Source of the DNA: Paracyclopina nana
Taxonomy: Eukaryota; Arthropoda; Copepoda; Cyclopoida; Cyclopettidae
Assembly (NCBI GenBank): GCA_019096065.1
Contig: JAGUCH010000003.1
Location: forward strand, 3,410,001-3,474,000
Direction: 5' to 3'
Length of the DNA: 64,000 bases
Shown: one piece after another, positions 31,409-45,416 of the stretch
How the letters are laid out: every line of letters begins with the position of its first letter
How positions within the stretch are numbered: the stretch's first letter is position 1
Program-made: the position numbers and the translations under genes
Notes under the pieces: generated by a model
Databases searched by the model: none
The model's input: only the letters and a program-made list of their open reading frames with translations
Told to the model about the DNA's origin: nothing

Positions 31409-34400
31409 TGTCCACCAAAGGTATCATTAATCCTCTCCCCACCATAAGCGTTCATTATGGGCAAAAAAATGGCACCAATGACGAGCAAAATGACCAGCTC
31501 TTAAGCGCATTAATTTGACCCGACAAATATGCATGCAAGAATTTTAATAGCAGCTATTTAATTACCTTTTAATACATACGATATTAAAAATACCCGTCAC
31601 CTGGTAATGATGAGAAAACCAGATAAGGATCGGGCCTATATCATTGAGCAAAGACTGGGTTTTGGCCTTTGATTGTTTGAAATGTCACTTAAATTGAGCA
31701 TTATCATAATCTTGCCCTTTTACTTAGCATGATTGCTGCTTTGAGAACTGTGATTTATCATGCGTCAACATGCTTGGTGAGTTGTTTGTTGACGCTCAAG
31801 ATGAGAAAACCTGCTAAGGATCAGGCCCTGATCGCACTGTCTGCAGGGCAACGCCAAAAAAAGGATGATGTTGAATTCTGACAAGTAAAATTCACGGGTT
31901 GTTGGGCAAATCTGACAACATCATCTCAGTTGATGAATCTTTTGACCTTGGCAGATTTCTGTCCAACCCAAATCCTTATGAGTTGATTGTTAACATATAT
32001 GTGCCTTTTGAACGCGCCATAGTAACTTTTTGTCGTGGTCGTGACAAATGGCATTTTCAGCTACTTCAATTGCTATCTCCGCATACAACACAGTTCCCAG
32101 GATGGGTTGTTAAATGTCAGCAGCTGACACATCTTGAATAAACATGGTTGCTTACCTGGGTGGCATTATGTCACAAAAAACGGTCAAACTTGACTTAAAA
32201 GTAATTCAAAAACGAGATTGGTGTGGTGTTGTTACACTGCTTTTTATGCGAAGGCTCAAAATAAGAGTAGATAATGAATCAAGCTTGAATCTTATGCTTG
32301 GTTTGGGCACCATAAACTTATGTGGTACCCGGAAGCCTTTAGTTGGTCAAACATTTGCGTTCCTTCTTCAAATCAAATGGGAAATAAAATCTGGTGATTT
32401 ACACTCTGCCATTTTGAGGCATTTCGTTTCCTGCTTGTTCACAGTTTGTCATGCATTCAAAAACGAATTGGCATCATATCTATAACTAATGGACTCAATG
32501 CAATCCTAAGAAAGTGCCCACGATGCATTATTATTGTTATTCTGTGAATAGAAGAATTCACTGAAAGCTGATTGAATGATTGCTTAAGGTCTGTGACAAT
32601 AAATTGAATATCAATAGCTGTTTTTGAATTTAAGGGACAGCTACGCATATCTCAGAACGAGCATATTAGCATCATCGGCAATGCTTCAAAATGAAAAGAG
32701 ATTCTGTTTGCTTCATTTCATCTAACACTCGTACCATCGAGCTACTATAATTGGTCTGAATGTGATGAAAACTTCAGCCCTTGTAACTAGTGATTGCTAG
32801 ATCAGAATCCAGGTTTCTTTTATGTTTATTATCACTTATGTTATAACGAAATTACTGAAAGTACTGTTCAATCCAATCGCCGAATTGAGTTGAACTAGAT
32901 TAGTTGTATCCCTGAAAAATATGATGCTTATCTCAAGGCAAATTTGGCACATCATCATGGCATCTGCATTAGTGATCTGGCTCTTTTCTTGTTTATAATA
33001 TGACCTCAAAAGAGTAATTTGTCTTCGTCGCAAAGAATAGTCTCCGGAAGTTGGGCGCACAGAGTATCACAAAATCACTCTAACATAAAAGCTCACAAAG
33101 ATGCTAACAAAATCAAAATGGATAAGGTGGTAATTGTTTAAGGCTGTCGTAAGATTTTAAGGAAACGAGGCATGGTTGTACACGTACCCTATAAGTCAGT
33201 GTAAGACCAGTTGTTGGCAACCCAGTTATTTTTCTCAACATTTGAAAAAAGCAGCTATTTTGAGCGTTTGTAAGGCGTTTTCGAGCTTCGCTTTGCTTTT
33301 TGCGATCAAATGGGAACAGCCTCGATATGATGAGTTGACCTGTTGCGCCTTGTCTTTTTAAGACACCACACCACAAAAAACACTGTACTTTAACAGCAAC
33401 AACAGTCTGGTTTCCTTAAGATGATGACTTGCGAAATATTTAATGGCTTTTAGATATTTCATACTACGAGTGATGAGTGTGACTGCGTAAATTGCTACCG
33501 CTGCACAGCGTGAGGTTAGCCCCTGCAGCGAGTACAACAATGCAATGAATAATTTGCCTACGGATGCTCAATACAGCTCAATTAGTGGTAATAACATCAA
33601 TCTTTTATCAAAGGTCCAAGCCACTCGATCCTGGAAAATTTGTAAGCAAGATTACACTTTTACGTCGCTTCGTTTGATGTGAGTAAAATATTGACACTTT
33701 TAATTTCGCAGGTGAACCTTACGACAATGCGCACCGAATGCCTTTTGGAAAAGTCCTACAATTTGTCGTTAGCAGTCGAATCTAAATTTCTTCATGCTTT
33801 TTCTAAAGACTGGTGAACCAAATTGACAGGGGCATTGTAAAAACAAATTAATTTTACTTTCAAAATGAAAAACCTTCATCAAAATGACATCTTTTCTAAG
33901 GCAGATGAGAACTCGAATTTTTGTTGGAAGTTTTTCCATTTTCTTATCGCCCCTTTGCCCTGAAAGACATGAAAGAACAATGTCTCCTCAAGTTGTCTTT
34001 ACCAGTCCTAAGCTTTAGACCTTTTTGGCTAATTTGTTTCACGCCTAGAAAAAAAATTGACTTTGTGCCTTCAAAAATTGGAAGCTTTTTAATCTTTTGC
34101 TATATCATCTTTGCATTTACTTAAGATTGGTTACAAGACAGATACCCCCTATTGGGTCTGAAAAGTATTGACCCGTTTCATTATATCGTCCACTCATTTC
34201 CCTGTACTACAGACGGATTAACGCGTGCCCGCAATGCTCAGACGGTGTTGAGTGTTGACCAGTCTATAGGGGCTCGGAGCAAAGCACTGTGCACTGGATG
34301 GCGTTAAATTCAAATGGCTGACGTCATGCTCGCGTGATCGCAGATGCCCCATCGGCCATTGTGGATAGGAGTCGTTACCAGAATTCTATCTCAATAAAAG

Positions 34401-35295
34401 CCATAAATAACCAGCTGAGTAAATTAAAGCAGCCACTTTTATTGCATAGCCTGATCTGGTAGCACTTTTAATTGATGCACTAGCAGGCCCAAAAGCAAGC
34501 CCAAACGCCAGCCTTAAAATTGGCTAAAAAGTTGATTATTTAGCAAACAAGGCCTTGCAAAATGGTAAGATAATAACCAAATTGTATCTTTTAGGAGCCA
34601 TAAGTAAATTGGGCTTGAAAAAATGCCTCTTTTGTAAATAAATTAAGGCAGAACTAAGCATTTTGCCATATGAGATGGCACACGCAGGCAGCTTTCAGCC
34701 ATCTGAGAATTTAAGCGCTGACCGCTGGGCGAAATATGGGCCGATTTCCTGTACGCTATAAGAAAAAGGAATGGAGAGGTGTAGTCGAATCGGGAAGGCG
34801 AGTTGGTCAAGTTAAGTGCTTGCTAGCTAGGGTTGACTAAATTAACTTTGTTTTGCCTGTGTTCAAGGGCTAACCTTCGAAACTTACGTTGTTTTAGTCA
34901 GTCCTAACAAAATAATGAGTCTTACAGCAAGTAAAGCCGGCCTGCTATGGCCGACTAAAACATTCTGCTAGTTATACCATTAGGGGGGATTCTTTCCATG
35001 GTTGCATTAGTTTAGTCAATCTTAGAGGCATCTACAACATAACACCAGCTCTTAAAAACTACGACATCTAATAGAAATTCATGGAGCTACAACAACTTTT
35101 TTTCTCAGGGTAAGACAAGACAGTTACGATAAAGTAGAGAAGATGAACAGGGCATTACAGCATTTTATCCCACCTATCCCTCTCTACGCTTGAAAAGACG
35201 AGATATTATAGTAATGAATAAATCACGAAATGAGCACGTGGAGGCGCGCATCTTCAATGCACGCTCTAGTCAGTTGACATGTAGCAACATCTTAA

Positions 35296-35463
35296 GGCGT
35301 TCTCATATCGCAGTACTGGTCTAACCAAAACTGATTTTAGTTAAACCACACTGATTCTGATTGAACTAAACACAACATGAATGCTGACTTTTGTCCAGAC
35401 TAAAGTTAATTTGGTCTATTTAGTATCAGTTTTGGTCAAACTAAAATGCAATATGAGAACGCC
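35296..35463. mobile_element. 168-bp MITE, copy in unit 1
   Basis: Terminal inverted repeats GGCGTTCTCATATCGCA and its complement TGCAATATGAGAACGCC (one mismatch) bound an AT-rich interior that itself contains inverted actaaa/tttagt words. There is no coding capacity. The flanking duplication is unclear (CTTAA left, CTCTAAA right). Confidence 0.7.
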
Positions 35464-36899
35464 CTCTAAATAATCACTTATGACTCATTTTTCTGAACCA
35501 TTTGCGAGTACATTGCAAAATCGTGCGATAAAATGCCCTGCATGCTTTGAAATTGAGTGTCTTGTGGGAGTGGATTATTTTTCTCTAAGCTGTCAAATCA
35601 CTGATAAATTAAAATGTGAGTCAAAATGTCAAGGATCATTTACTAGGAGTACTTCAGTGTAAAATGCGGAAGAAGAGACTGTTTTATGCCGAAGCGAGGA
35701 ATGACAGATAGTAATTTTCTTCTAGGTCAAAGGATCAAGTATGTCCCGCACTGACATCAAGCTTCTTCAACTTAGTTTTTTTGTGCAAGAACTTTTCGTT
35801 AACACAGTGCATTTTTGCGCATTGTGAGGCCTCCAATTCGTGTCTCATGGAATGGGCTAAAAGTTGTCATCTTTTATGCCCACTGTGCTCCAGGGGCTGA
35901 AATGTGTTTTCAAGGAGGTAACTTTGGAGCAAAATTGAGCAACCTCCTCTTGGTGTTTTGTTTTTGTGCCCAACGTAAGCAAAAGGTTGGTGCGTTCAAA
36001 AAAAGTACACATTTTTCTTTGAGGGTAAATAATGTCCGTCAAAGCTAGCCAATTTTGGCTCTAATTAATTTTGTTGAACATACCTTGAATCAAACCAGCA
36101 TCACACTCGCACAGTGATTACCTATGGGTAGCTCCTTCCAAATTGTCCTCAACATTTTCAGAAAGCTCTCGGGAGTCAGTGCTCCTTACCTCTTTGCTTA
36201 AGTTAAGTTATTAATTTTTCTTTCATTTAGCTCTTCTCTTTGAACGCTCAGGCTAAATTATGACTTCATGCCTTGTTGGAACAGGGCTTGCGTTTTTATA
36301 AGTAGCTAAATAGGCCATAAGTTATGTGCCACGAAATGAAAATGAGACAAGACAGCTCAAAAGTGTTTTGGACTCATTTGAACCATTGTATCCAAAGCCA
36401 CTATTTCAATTATTCTCTGAATGGAAATGTTGCTCACATCTGTTCCGCTTTGAGGGCAACTTAAATTGATTGCAAGAAGAATAAGCATAATTTATCTGCA
36501 GAATCTGCTTGGAATGAGCAATTTATATAGTATTTAATTATCCGATAAAATCAATAAGTCAATTTTGTTTACAAGGATTAAACATTAATTCCATCGATTG
36601 CTAGCATAACTTTTTCCTAGAACACGCAATTTTGGTGGGTGCAAGGCCATCTTCAATTTTTTGGGGTCAACGGCAATAAACTTCAAAATGGGAAGTACTT
36701 CCTGAAGCGAATGTTGAATGAGCTCATTGTCAGCTGACATTTAGAAAAGCTAGGTTTCTAGGTACAGTATGTACGTATCCCGGCGAAAAATTAAGATCTT
36801 AACCTTGATTCTGACGAGAATCTCACATCGACACTTTCAAAAGTCCACGAAAATAGGTAGTGGGGTGAGGCTGTCATCGAATCCGGATTAAAATAAATT

Positions 36900-38405
36900 A
36901 TGCCTAAACAATCGCCTAAAAAGAAAGGGAAAACTCCCTCTGATCAGCCTCCTCTGCGATCTAGTCTACGAACGCAAGGTTTTGCGGCTCCAACAGAGGA
37001 GGAAATTAGGCAGCAAGTAGAGGCTGCAGGTCAGGAACAAGACCCAAGTCAACCTCCTTTAGAGTCTTCAAATGACACTACGGTGTCGATAGTTGACCCA
37101 AATGCTGGCACAATTGTCGTCACTGATTCCACTGGGCAAGATTGCAGTCTTAGTCAATCGAATACGAATTTGTCTGCGGCCTTTAATTCTACGGCTGTCA
37201 ATTCAGCTAATGTGCCTCAACTTAGCTCACAGCTTTCAGCGATTAAAAAGCAAGAAAAAGCGGGCAATGGGAAGTCGAAAGTTTCTCTAGTTTCAAAGAT
37301 AAAACAAAGTTATGATGCTCAGTTAGAAATTGACAGAGAATGCATCGCAGCTTTTGGTCAAGTTACGGCCGATTGTGTGGGTTTTCTTAAAAGAGTTGCT
37401 GCAGCTTTTCGACGTAATGAAAATAATGTTACTGTTCTTACGGACTTAGGCCGCGAGGCTTCTGTTCTTATGAATTCTCTTGTACAAGTTGTTCATCAAA
37501 CAGAACAGACAGCATCTCTAAGAGTACAACAGAATGTAGGAAAGTCAGCCAAATCGATTATGCAATCCTTGGGAACTCAACAAGGTTCTCTTTTTTGAAC
37601 GAAAGGTTTCGCTTTAACTTTTAGGGATTTGCAAGAAATAGAGGAGTCCATCAATGAAGTTAACAATATTACTTGTCTTTCTGTCTCTCCGGAAAAGAAA
37701 CAAGTGCCTGAGAAGGTGTCTTCAGATTTAGAGTCTCAATTAAAGACTTTTTTTGATACTCATCCTCAGTTTCAAGCCCAACCTCCTTCTATGAATAAGA
37801 GGGACACGACTCCGGCAAATGCGAATTGGCAACAAGAAACTGATTTATTTCATACTTGCGCATCCATTGCTTCTGGAGACAAAGAGACTTCGGATGACTT
37901 TTTGGAGCAATACGTTGACATTAAAGACCGGTTTATTAAAAAATTATGGGACACTGATACTTATTTGCAAGATTTGTCAAAGGGGTCCTTTGATTATTTT
38001 GAGGACTTAAAATCTTTGGAGCATGAACGCATCTCCTGTTTGCAGCAATGGTCAAAATTTGATGCTAAAGTCTCCTCATCTGTTAAGGACATTTATTTGG
38101 CTCAAAAGTATCGTACGATAATGGAGGTTCGATATGACGTTTTAAAAGCCAACGATATTGATGCTACGCTGTTTTGGGCTAATGTTCATTCGAATCCGGA
38201 CGCGAGTCCGGAAACAGTTCCAAGGTTTGACCCTTCCGTTCCTCTACCTAATACTTCTAAACTGAATTCATCATTCAATCAGCCCTCTTTTTTAAACTGG
38301 TCTGCTCCTTCCTTTGTCCCCCAAGATCGAAAGAAAGTTACTTTTCAAGCGAAAGGTGATGATGATCAAGGAGTACCTCGCGGTAAGATTTTTCTTTTGT
38401 TCTGA
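36900..38405 (+). pseudogene. Gag-like reading frame, copy 2, differently interrupted
   Basis: Same sequence as copy 1 except at the hinge. One extra T in the T-run at about 37590 brings an in-frame TGA at 37596-37598, and one missing G about 35 nt later restores the original frame for block 2. The TAA seen in copies 1 and 3 is therefore bypassed in frame but replaced by TGA. Both changes are homopolymer length changes and could be sequencing errors. Confidence 0.5.
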
Positions 38406-41400
38406 TGTCCACCAAAGGTATCATTAATCCTCTCCCCACCATAAGCGTTCATTATGGGCAAAAAAATGGCACCAATGACGAGCAAAATGACCAGCTCTTA
38501 AGCGCATTAATTTGACCCGACAAATATGCATGCAAGAATTTTAATAGCAGCTATTTAATTACCTTTTAATACATACGATATTAAAAATACCCGTCACCTG
38601 GTAATGATGAGAAAACCAGATAAGGATCGGGCCTATATCATTGAGCAAAGACTGGGTTTTGGCCTTTGATTGTTTGAAATGTCACTTAAATTGAGCATTA
38701 TCATAATCTTGCCCTTTTACTTAGCATGATTGCTGCTTTGAGAACTGTGATTTATCATGCGTCAACATGCTTGGTGAGTTGTTTGTTGACGCTCAAGATG
38801 AGAAAACCTGCTAAGGATCAGGCCCTGATCGCACTGTCTGCAGGGCAACGCCAAAAAAAGGATGATGTTGAATTCTGACAAGTAAAATTCACGGGTTGTT
38901 GGGCAAATCTGACAACATCATCTCAGTTGATGAATCTTTTTGACCTTGGCAGATTTCTGTCCAACCCAAATCCTTATGAGTTGATTGTTAACATATATGT
39001 GCCTTTTGAACGCGCCATAGTAACTTTTGTCGTGGTCGTGACAAATGGCATTTTCAGCTACTTCAATTGCTATCTCCGCATACAACACAGTTCCCAGGAT
39101 GGGTTGTTAAATGTCAGCAGCTGACACATCTTGAATAAACATGGTTGCTTACCTGGGTGGCATTATGTCACAAAAAACGGTCAAACTTGACTTAAAAGTA
39201 ATTCAAAAACGAGATTGGTGTGGTGTTGTTACACTGCTTTTTATGCGAAGGCTCAAAATAAGAGTAGATAATGAATCAAGCTTGAATCTTATGCTTGGTT
39301 TGGGCACCATAAACTTATGTGGTACCCGGAAGCCTTTAGTTGGTCAAACATTTGCGTTCCTTCTTCAAATCAAATGGGAAATAAAATCTGGTGATTTACA
39401 CTCTGCCATTTTGAGGCATTTCGTTTCCTGCTTGTTCACAGTTTGTCATGCATTCAAAAACGAATTGGCATCATATCTATAACTAATGGACTCAATGCAA
39501 TCCTAAGAAAGTGCCCACGATGCATTATTATTGTTATTCTGTGAATAGAAGAATTCACTGAAAGCTGATTGAATGATTGCTTAAGGTCTGTGACAATAAA
39601 TTGAATATCAATAGCTGTTTTTGAATTTAAGGGACAGCTACGCATATCTCAGAACGAGCATATTAGCATCATCGGCAATGCTTCAAAATGAAAAGAGATT
39701 CTGTTTGCTTCATTTCATCTAACACTCGTACCATCGAGCTACTATAATTGGTCTGAATGTGATGAAAACTTCAGCCCTTGTAACTAGTGATTGCTAGATC
39801 AGAATCCAGGTTTCTTTTATGTTTATTATCACTTATGTTATAACGAAATTACTGAAAGTACTGTTCAATCCAATCGCCGAATTGAGTTGAACTAGATTAG
39901 TTGTATCCCTGAAAAATATGATGCTTATCTCAAGGCAAATTTGGCACATCATCATGGCATCTGCATTAGTGATCTGGCTCTTTTCTTGTTTATAATATGA
40001 CCTCAAAAGAGTAATTTGTCTTCGTCGCAAAGAATAGTCTCCGGAAGTTGGGCGCACAGAGTATCACAAAATCACTCTAACATAAAAGCTCACAAAGATG
40101 CTAACAAAATCAAAATGGATAAGGTGGTAATTGTTTAAGGCTGTCGTAAGATTTTAAGGAAACGAGGCATGGTTGTACACGTACCCTATAAGTCAGTGTA
40201 AGACCAGTTGTTGGCAACCCAGTTATTTTTCTCAACATTTGAAAAAAGCAGCTATTTTGAGCGTTTGTAAGGCGTTTTCGAGCTTCGCTTTGCTTTTTGC
40301 GATCAAATGGGAACAGCCTCGATATGATGAGTTGACCTGTTGCGCCTTGTCTTTTTAAGACACCACACCACAAAAAACACTGTACTTTAACAGCAACAAC
40401 AGTCTGGTTTCCTTAAGATGATGACTTGCGAAATATTTAATGGCTTTTAGATATTTCATACTACGAGTGATGAGTGTGACTGCGTAAATTGCTACCGCTG
40501 CACAGCGTGAGGTTAGCCCCTGCAGCGAGTACAACAATGCAATGAATAATTTGCCTACGGATGCTCAATACAGCTCAATTAGTGGTAATAACATCAATCT
40601 TTTATCAAAGGTCCAAGCCACTCGATCCTGGAAAATTTGTAAGCAAGATTACACTTTTACGTCGCTTCGTTTGATGTGAGTAAAATATTGACACTTTTAA
40701 TTTCGCAGGTGAACCTTACGACAATGCGCACCGAATGCCTTTTGGAAAAGTCCTACAATTTGTCGTTAGCAGTCGAATCTAAATTTCTTCATGCTTTTTC
40801 TAAAGACTGGTGAACCAAATTGACAGGGGCATTGTAAAAACAAATTAATTTTACTTTCAAAATGAAAAACCTTCATCAAAATGACATCTTTTCTAAGGCA
40901 GATGAGAACTCGAATTTTTGTTGGAAGTTTTTCCATTTTCTTATCGCCCCTTTGCCCTGAAAGACATGAAAGAACAATGTCTCCTCAAGTTGTCTTTACC
41001 AGTCCTAAGCTTTAGACCTTTTTGGCTAATTTGTTTCACGCCTAGAAAAAAAATTGACTTTGTGCCTTCAAAAATTGGAAGCTTTTTAATCTTTTGCTAT
41101 ATCATCTTTGCATTTACTTAAGATTGGTTACAAGACAGATACCCCCTATTGGGTCTGAAAAGTATTGACCCGTTTCATTATATCGTCCACTCATTTCCCT
41201 GTACTACAGACGGATTAACGCGTGCCCGCAATGCTCAGACGGTGTTGAGTGTTGACCAGTCTATAGGGGCTCGGAGCAAAGCACTGTGCACTGGATGGCG
41301 TTAAATTCAAATGGCTGACGTCATGCTCGCGTGATCGCAGATGCCCCATCGGCCATTGTGGATAGGAGTCGTTACCAGAATTCTATCTCAATAAAAGCCA

Positions 41401-42292
41401 TAAATAACCAGCTGAGTAAATTAAAGCAGCCACTTTTATTGCATAGCCTGATCTGGTAGCACTTTTAATTGATGCACTAGCAGGCCCAAAAGCAAGCCCA
41501 AACGCCAGCCTTAAAATTGGCTAAAAAGTTGATTATTTAGCAAACAAGGCCTTGCAAAATGGTAAGATAATAACCAAATTGTATCTTTTAGGAGCCATAA
41601 GTAAATTGGGCTTGAAAAAATGCCTCTTTTGTAAATAAATTAAGGCAGAACTAAGCATTTTGCCATATGAGATGGCACACGCAGGCAGCTTTCAGCCATC
41701 TGAGAATTTAAGCGCTGACCGCTGGGCGAAATATGGGCCGATTTCCTGTACGCTATAAGAAAAAGGAATGGAGAGGTGTAGTCGAATCGGGAAGGCGAGT
41801 TGGTCAAGTTAAGTGCTTGCTAGCTAGGGTTGACTAAATTAACTTTGTTTTGCCTGTGTTCAAGGGCTAACCTTCGAAACTTACGTTGTTTTAGTCAGTC
41901 CTAACAAAATAATGAGTCTTACAGCAAGTAAAGCCGGCCTGCTATGGCCGACTAAAACATTCTGCTAGTTATACCATTAGGGGGGATTCTTTCCATGGTT
42001 GCATTAGTTTAGTCAATCTTAGAGGCATCTACAACATAACACCAGCTCTTAAAAACTACGACATCTAATAGAAATTCATGGAGCTACAACAACTTTTTTT
42101 CTCAGGGTAAGACAAGACAGTTACGATAAAGTAGAGAAGATGAACAGGGCATTACAGCATTTTATCCCACCTATCCCTCTCTACGCTTGAAAAGACGAGA
42201 TATTATAGTAATGAATAAATCACGAAATGAGCACGTGGAGGCGCGCATCTTCAATGCACGCTCTAGTCAGTTGACATGTAGCAACATCTTAA

Positions 42293-42460
42293 GGCGTTCT
42301 CATATCGCAGTACTGGTCTAACCAAAACTGATTTTAGTTAAACCACACTGATTCTGATTGAACTAAACACAACATGAATGCTGACTTTTGTCCAGACTAA
42401 AGTTAATTTGGTCTATTTAGTATCAGTTTTGGTCAAACTAAAATGCAATATGAGAACGCC
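42293..42460. mobile_element. 168-bp MITE, copy in unit 2
   Basis: Same element as in unit 1 at the same relative position, so it was copied with the unit and did not insert independently. Confidence 0.7.
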
Positions 42461-43910
42461 CTCTAAATAATCACTTATGACTCATTTTTCTGAACCATTT
42501 GCGAGTACATTGCAAAATCGTGCGATAAAATGCCCTGCATGCTTTGAAATTGAGTGTCTTGTGGGAGTGGATTATTTTTCTCTAAGCTGTCAAATCACTG
42601 ATAAATTAAAATGTGAGTCAAAATGTCAAGGATCATTTACTAGGAGTACTTCAGTGTAAAATGCGGAAGAAGAGACTGTTTTATGCCGAAGCGAGGAATG
42701 ACAGATAGTAATTTTCTTCTAGGTCAAAGGATCAAGTATGTCCCGCACTGACATCAAGCTTCTTCAACTTAGTTTTTTTACTGGTTGTGCAAGAACTTTT
42801 CGTTAACACAGTGCATTTTTGCGCATTGTGAGGCCTCCAATTCGTGTCTCATGGAATGGGCTAAAAGTTGTCATCTTTTATGCCCACTGTGCTCCAGGGG
42901 CTGAAATGTGTTTTCAAGGAGGTAACTTTGGAGCAAAATTGAGCAACCTCCTCTTGGTGTTTTTTTTCTTTTTTGCCCAACGTAAGCAAAAGGTTGGTGC
43001 GTTCAAAAAAAGTACACATTTTTCTTTGAGGGTAAATAATGTCCGTCAAAGCTAGCCAATTTTGGCTCTAATTAATTTTGTTGAACATACCTTGAATCAA
43101 ACCAGCATCACACTCGCACAGTGATTACCTATGGGTAGCTCCTTCCAAATTGTCCTCAACATTTTCAGAAAGCTCTCGGGAGTCAGTGCTCCTTACCTCT
43201 TTGCTTAAGTTAAGTTATTAATTTTTCTTTCATTTAGCTCTTCTCTTTGAACGCTCAGGCTAAATTATGACTTCATGCCTTGTTGGAACAGGGCTTGCGT
43301 TTTTTATAAGTAGCTAAATAGGCCATAAGTTATGTGCCACGAAATGAAAATGAGACAAGACAGCTCAAAAGTGTTTTGGACTCATTTGAACCATTGTATC
43401 CAAAGCCACTATTTCAATTATTCTCTGAATGGAAATGTTGCTCACATCTGTTCCGCTTTGAGGGCAACTTAAATTGATTGCAAGAAGAATAAGCATAATT
43501 TATCTGCAGAATCTGCTTGGAATGAGCAATTTATATAGTATTTAATTATCCGATAAAATCAATAAGTCAATTTTGTTTACAAGGATTAAACATTAATTCC
43601 ATCGATTGCTAGCATAACTTTTTCCTAGAACACGCAATTTTGGTGGGTGCAAGGCCATCTTCAATTTTTTGGGGTCAACGGCAATAAACTTCAAAATGGG
43701 AAGTACTTCCTGAAGCGAATGTTGAATGAGCTCATTGTCAGCTGACATTTAGAAAAGCTAGGTTTCTAGGTACAGTATGTACGTATCCCGGCGAAAAAAA
43801 TTAAGATCTTAACCTTGATTCTGACGAGAATCTCACATCGACACTTTCAAAAAGTCCACGAAAATAGGTAGTGGGGTGAGGCTGTCATCGAATCCGGATT
43901 AAAATAAATT

Positions 43911-45416
43911 ATGCCTAAACAATCGCCTAAAAAGAAAGGGAAAACTCCCTCTGATCAGCCTCCTCTGCGATCTAGTCTACGAACGCAAGGTTTTGCGGCT
44001 CCAACAGAGGAGGAAATTAGGCAGCAAGTAGAGGCTGCAGGTCAGGAACAAGACCCAAGTCAACCTCCTTTAGAGTCTTCAAATGACACTACGGTGTCGA
44101 TAGTTGACCCAAATGCTGGCACAATTGTCGTCACTGATTCCACTGGGCAAGATTGCAGTCTTAGTCAATCGAATACGAATTTGTCTGCGGCCTTTAATTC
44201 TACGGCTGTCAATTCAGCTAATGTGCCTCAACTTAGCTCACAGCTTTCAGCGATTAAAAAGCAAGAAAAAGCGGGCAATGGGAAGTCGAAAGTTTCTCTA
44301 GTTTCAAAGATAAAACAAAGTTATGATGCTCAGTTAGAAATTGACAGAGAATGCATCGCAGCTTTTGGTCAAGTTACGGCCGATTGTGTGGGTTTTCTTA
44401 AAAGAGTTGCTGCAGCTTTTCGACGTAATGAAAATAATGTTACTGTTCTTACGGACTTAGGCCGCGAGGCTTCTGTTCTTATGAATTCTCTTGTACAAGT
44501 TGTTCATCAAACAGAACAGACAGCATCTCTAAGAGTACAACAGAATGTAGGAAAGTCAGCCAAATCGATTATGCAATCCTTGGGAACTCAACAAGGTTCT
44601 CTTTTTGAACGAAAGGTTTCGCTTTAACTTTTAGGGGATTTGCAAGAAATAGAGGAGTCCATCAATGAAGTTAACAATATTACTTGTCTTTCTGTCTCTC
44701 CGGAAAAGAAACAAGTGCCTGAGAAGGTGTCTTCAGATTTAGAGTCTCAATTAAAGACTTTTTTTGATACTCATCCTCAGTTTCAAGCCCAACCTCCTTC
44801 TATGAATAAGAGGGACACGACTCCGGCAAATGCGAATTGGCAACAAGAAACTGATTTATTTCATACTTGCGCATCCATTGCTTCTGGAGACAAAGAGACT
44901 TCGGATGACTTTTTGGAGCAATACGTTGACATTAAAGACCGGTTTATTAAAAAATTATGGGACACTGATACTTATTTGCAAGATTTGTCAAAGGGGTCCT
45001 TTGATTATTTTGAGGACTTAAAACCTTTGGAGCATGAACGCATCTCCTGTTTGCAGCAATGGTCAAAATTTGATGCTAAAGTCTCCTCATCTGTTAAGGA
45101 CATTTATTTGGCTCAAAAGTATCGTACGATAATGGAGGTTCGATATGACGTTTTAAAAGCCAACGATATTGATGCTACGCTGTTTTGGGCTAATGTTCAT
45201 TCGAATCCGGACGCGAGTCCGGAAACAGTTCCAAGGTTTGACCCTTCCGTTCCTCTACCTAATACTTCTAAACTGAATTCATCATTCAATCAGCCCTCTT
45301 TTTTAAACTGGTCTGCTCCTTCCTTTGTCCCCCAAGATCGAAAGAAAGTTACTTTTCAAGCGAAAGGTGATGATGATCAAGGAGTACCTCGCGGTAAGAT
45401 TTTTCTTTTGTTCTGA
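43911..45416 (+). pseudogene. Gag-like reading frame with one in-frame stop, copy 3
   Basis: Same layout as copy 1: block 1 (43911-44627) ends in the same TAA, and block 2 continues in the same frame to 45416. It has one amino-acid change in block 2 (Ser to Pro in the DYFEDLK segment). No pol follows. The same stop in two units, and near identity throughout, point to recent duplication of an already interrupted frame. Confidence 0.5.

Larger units (their letters stand above)
29743..36742 (+). repeat. 7-kb tandem unit, copy 1
   Basis: First of three head-to-tail copies. It starts at AGAAAAGCTAGGTTTCTAGG and ends at CAGCTGACATT before the same start word of copy 2. The TAG at the junction is shared with the left flank and with the sequence after copy 3, leaving a 3-nt microhomology. 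It carries the gag-like frame (29903-31408). The remaining 5.3 kb has no supported coding frame, only a MITE (35296-35463), a segment related to the element at 26.7-28.2 kb (about 35815-36050), and two related words containing GATGAGAAAACC near 31608 and 31801. Relative to copies 2 and 3 it lacks a 7-bp ACTGGTT near 35785. Confidence 0.92.
36743..43750 (+). repeat. 7-kb tandem unit, copy 2
   Basis: Almost identical to copies 1 and 3. It shares with copy 3 the ACTGGTT insertion near 42780 and the longer T/C run near 42960, so copies 2 and 3 are closest relatives. Its own differences are shorter homopolymers (near 36786 and 39027) and a compensated pair of indels at the gag hinge. Non-gag parts hold no supported gene. 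Confidence 0.92.

Noticed and set aside
32144-32485. 113-codon frame in each 7-kb unit (also at 39141 and 46153) and other short frames repeated in all units
   Set aside because: Repetition only reflects unit duplication. There is no domain and no codon or splice evidence.
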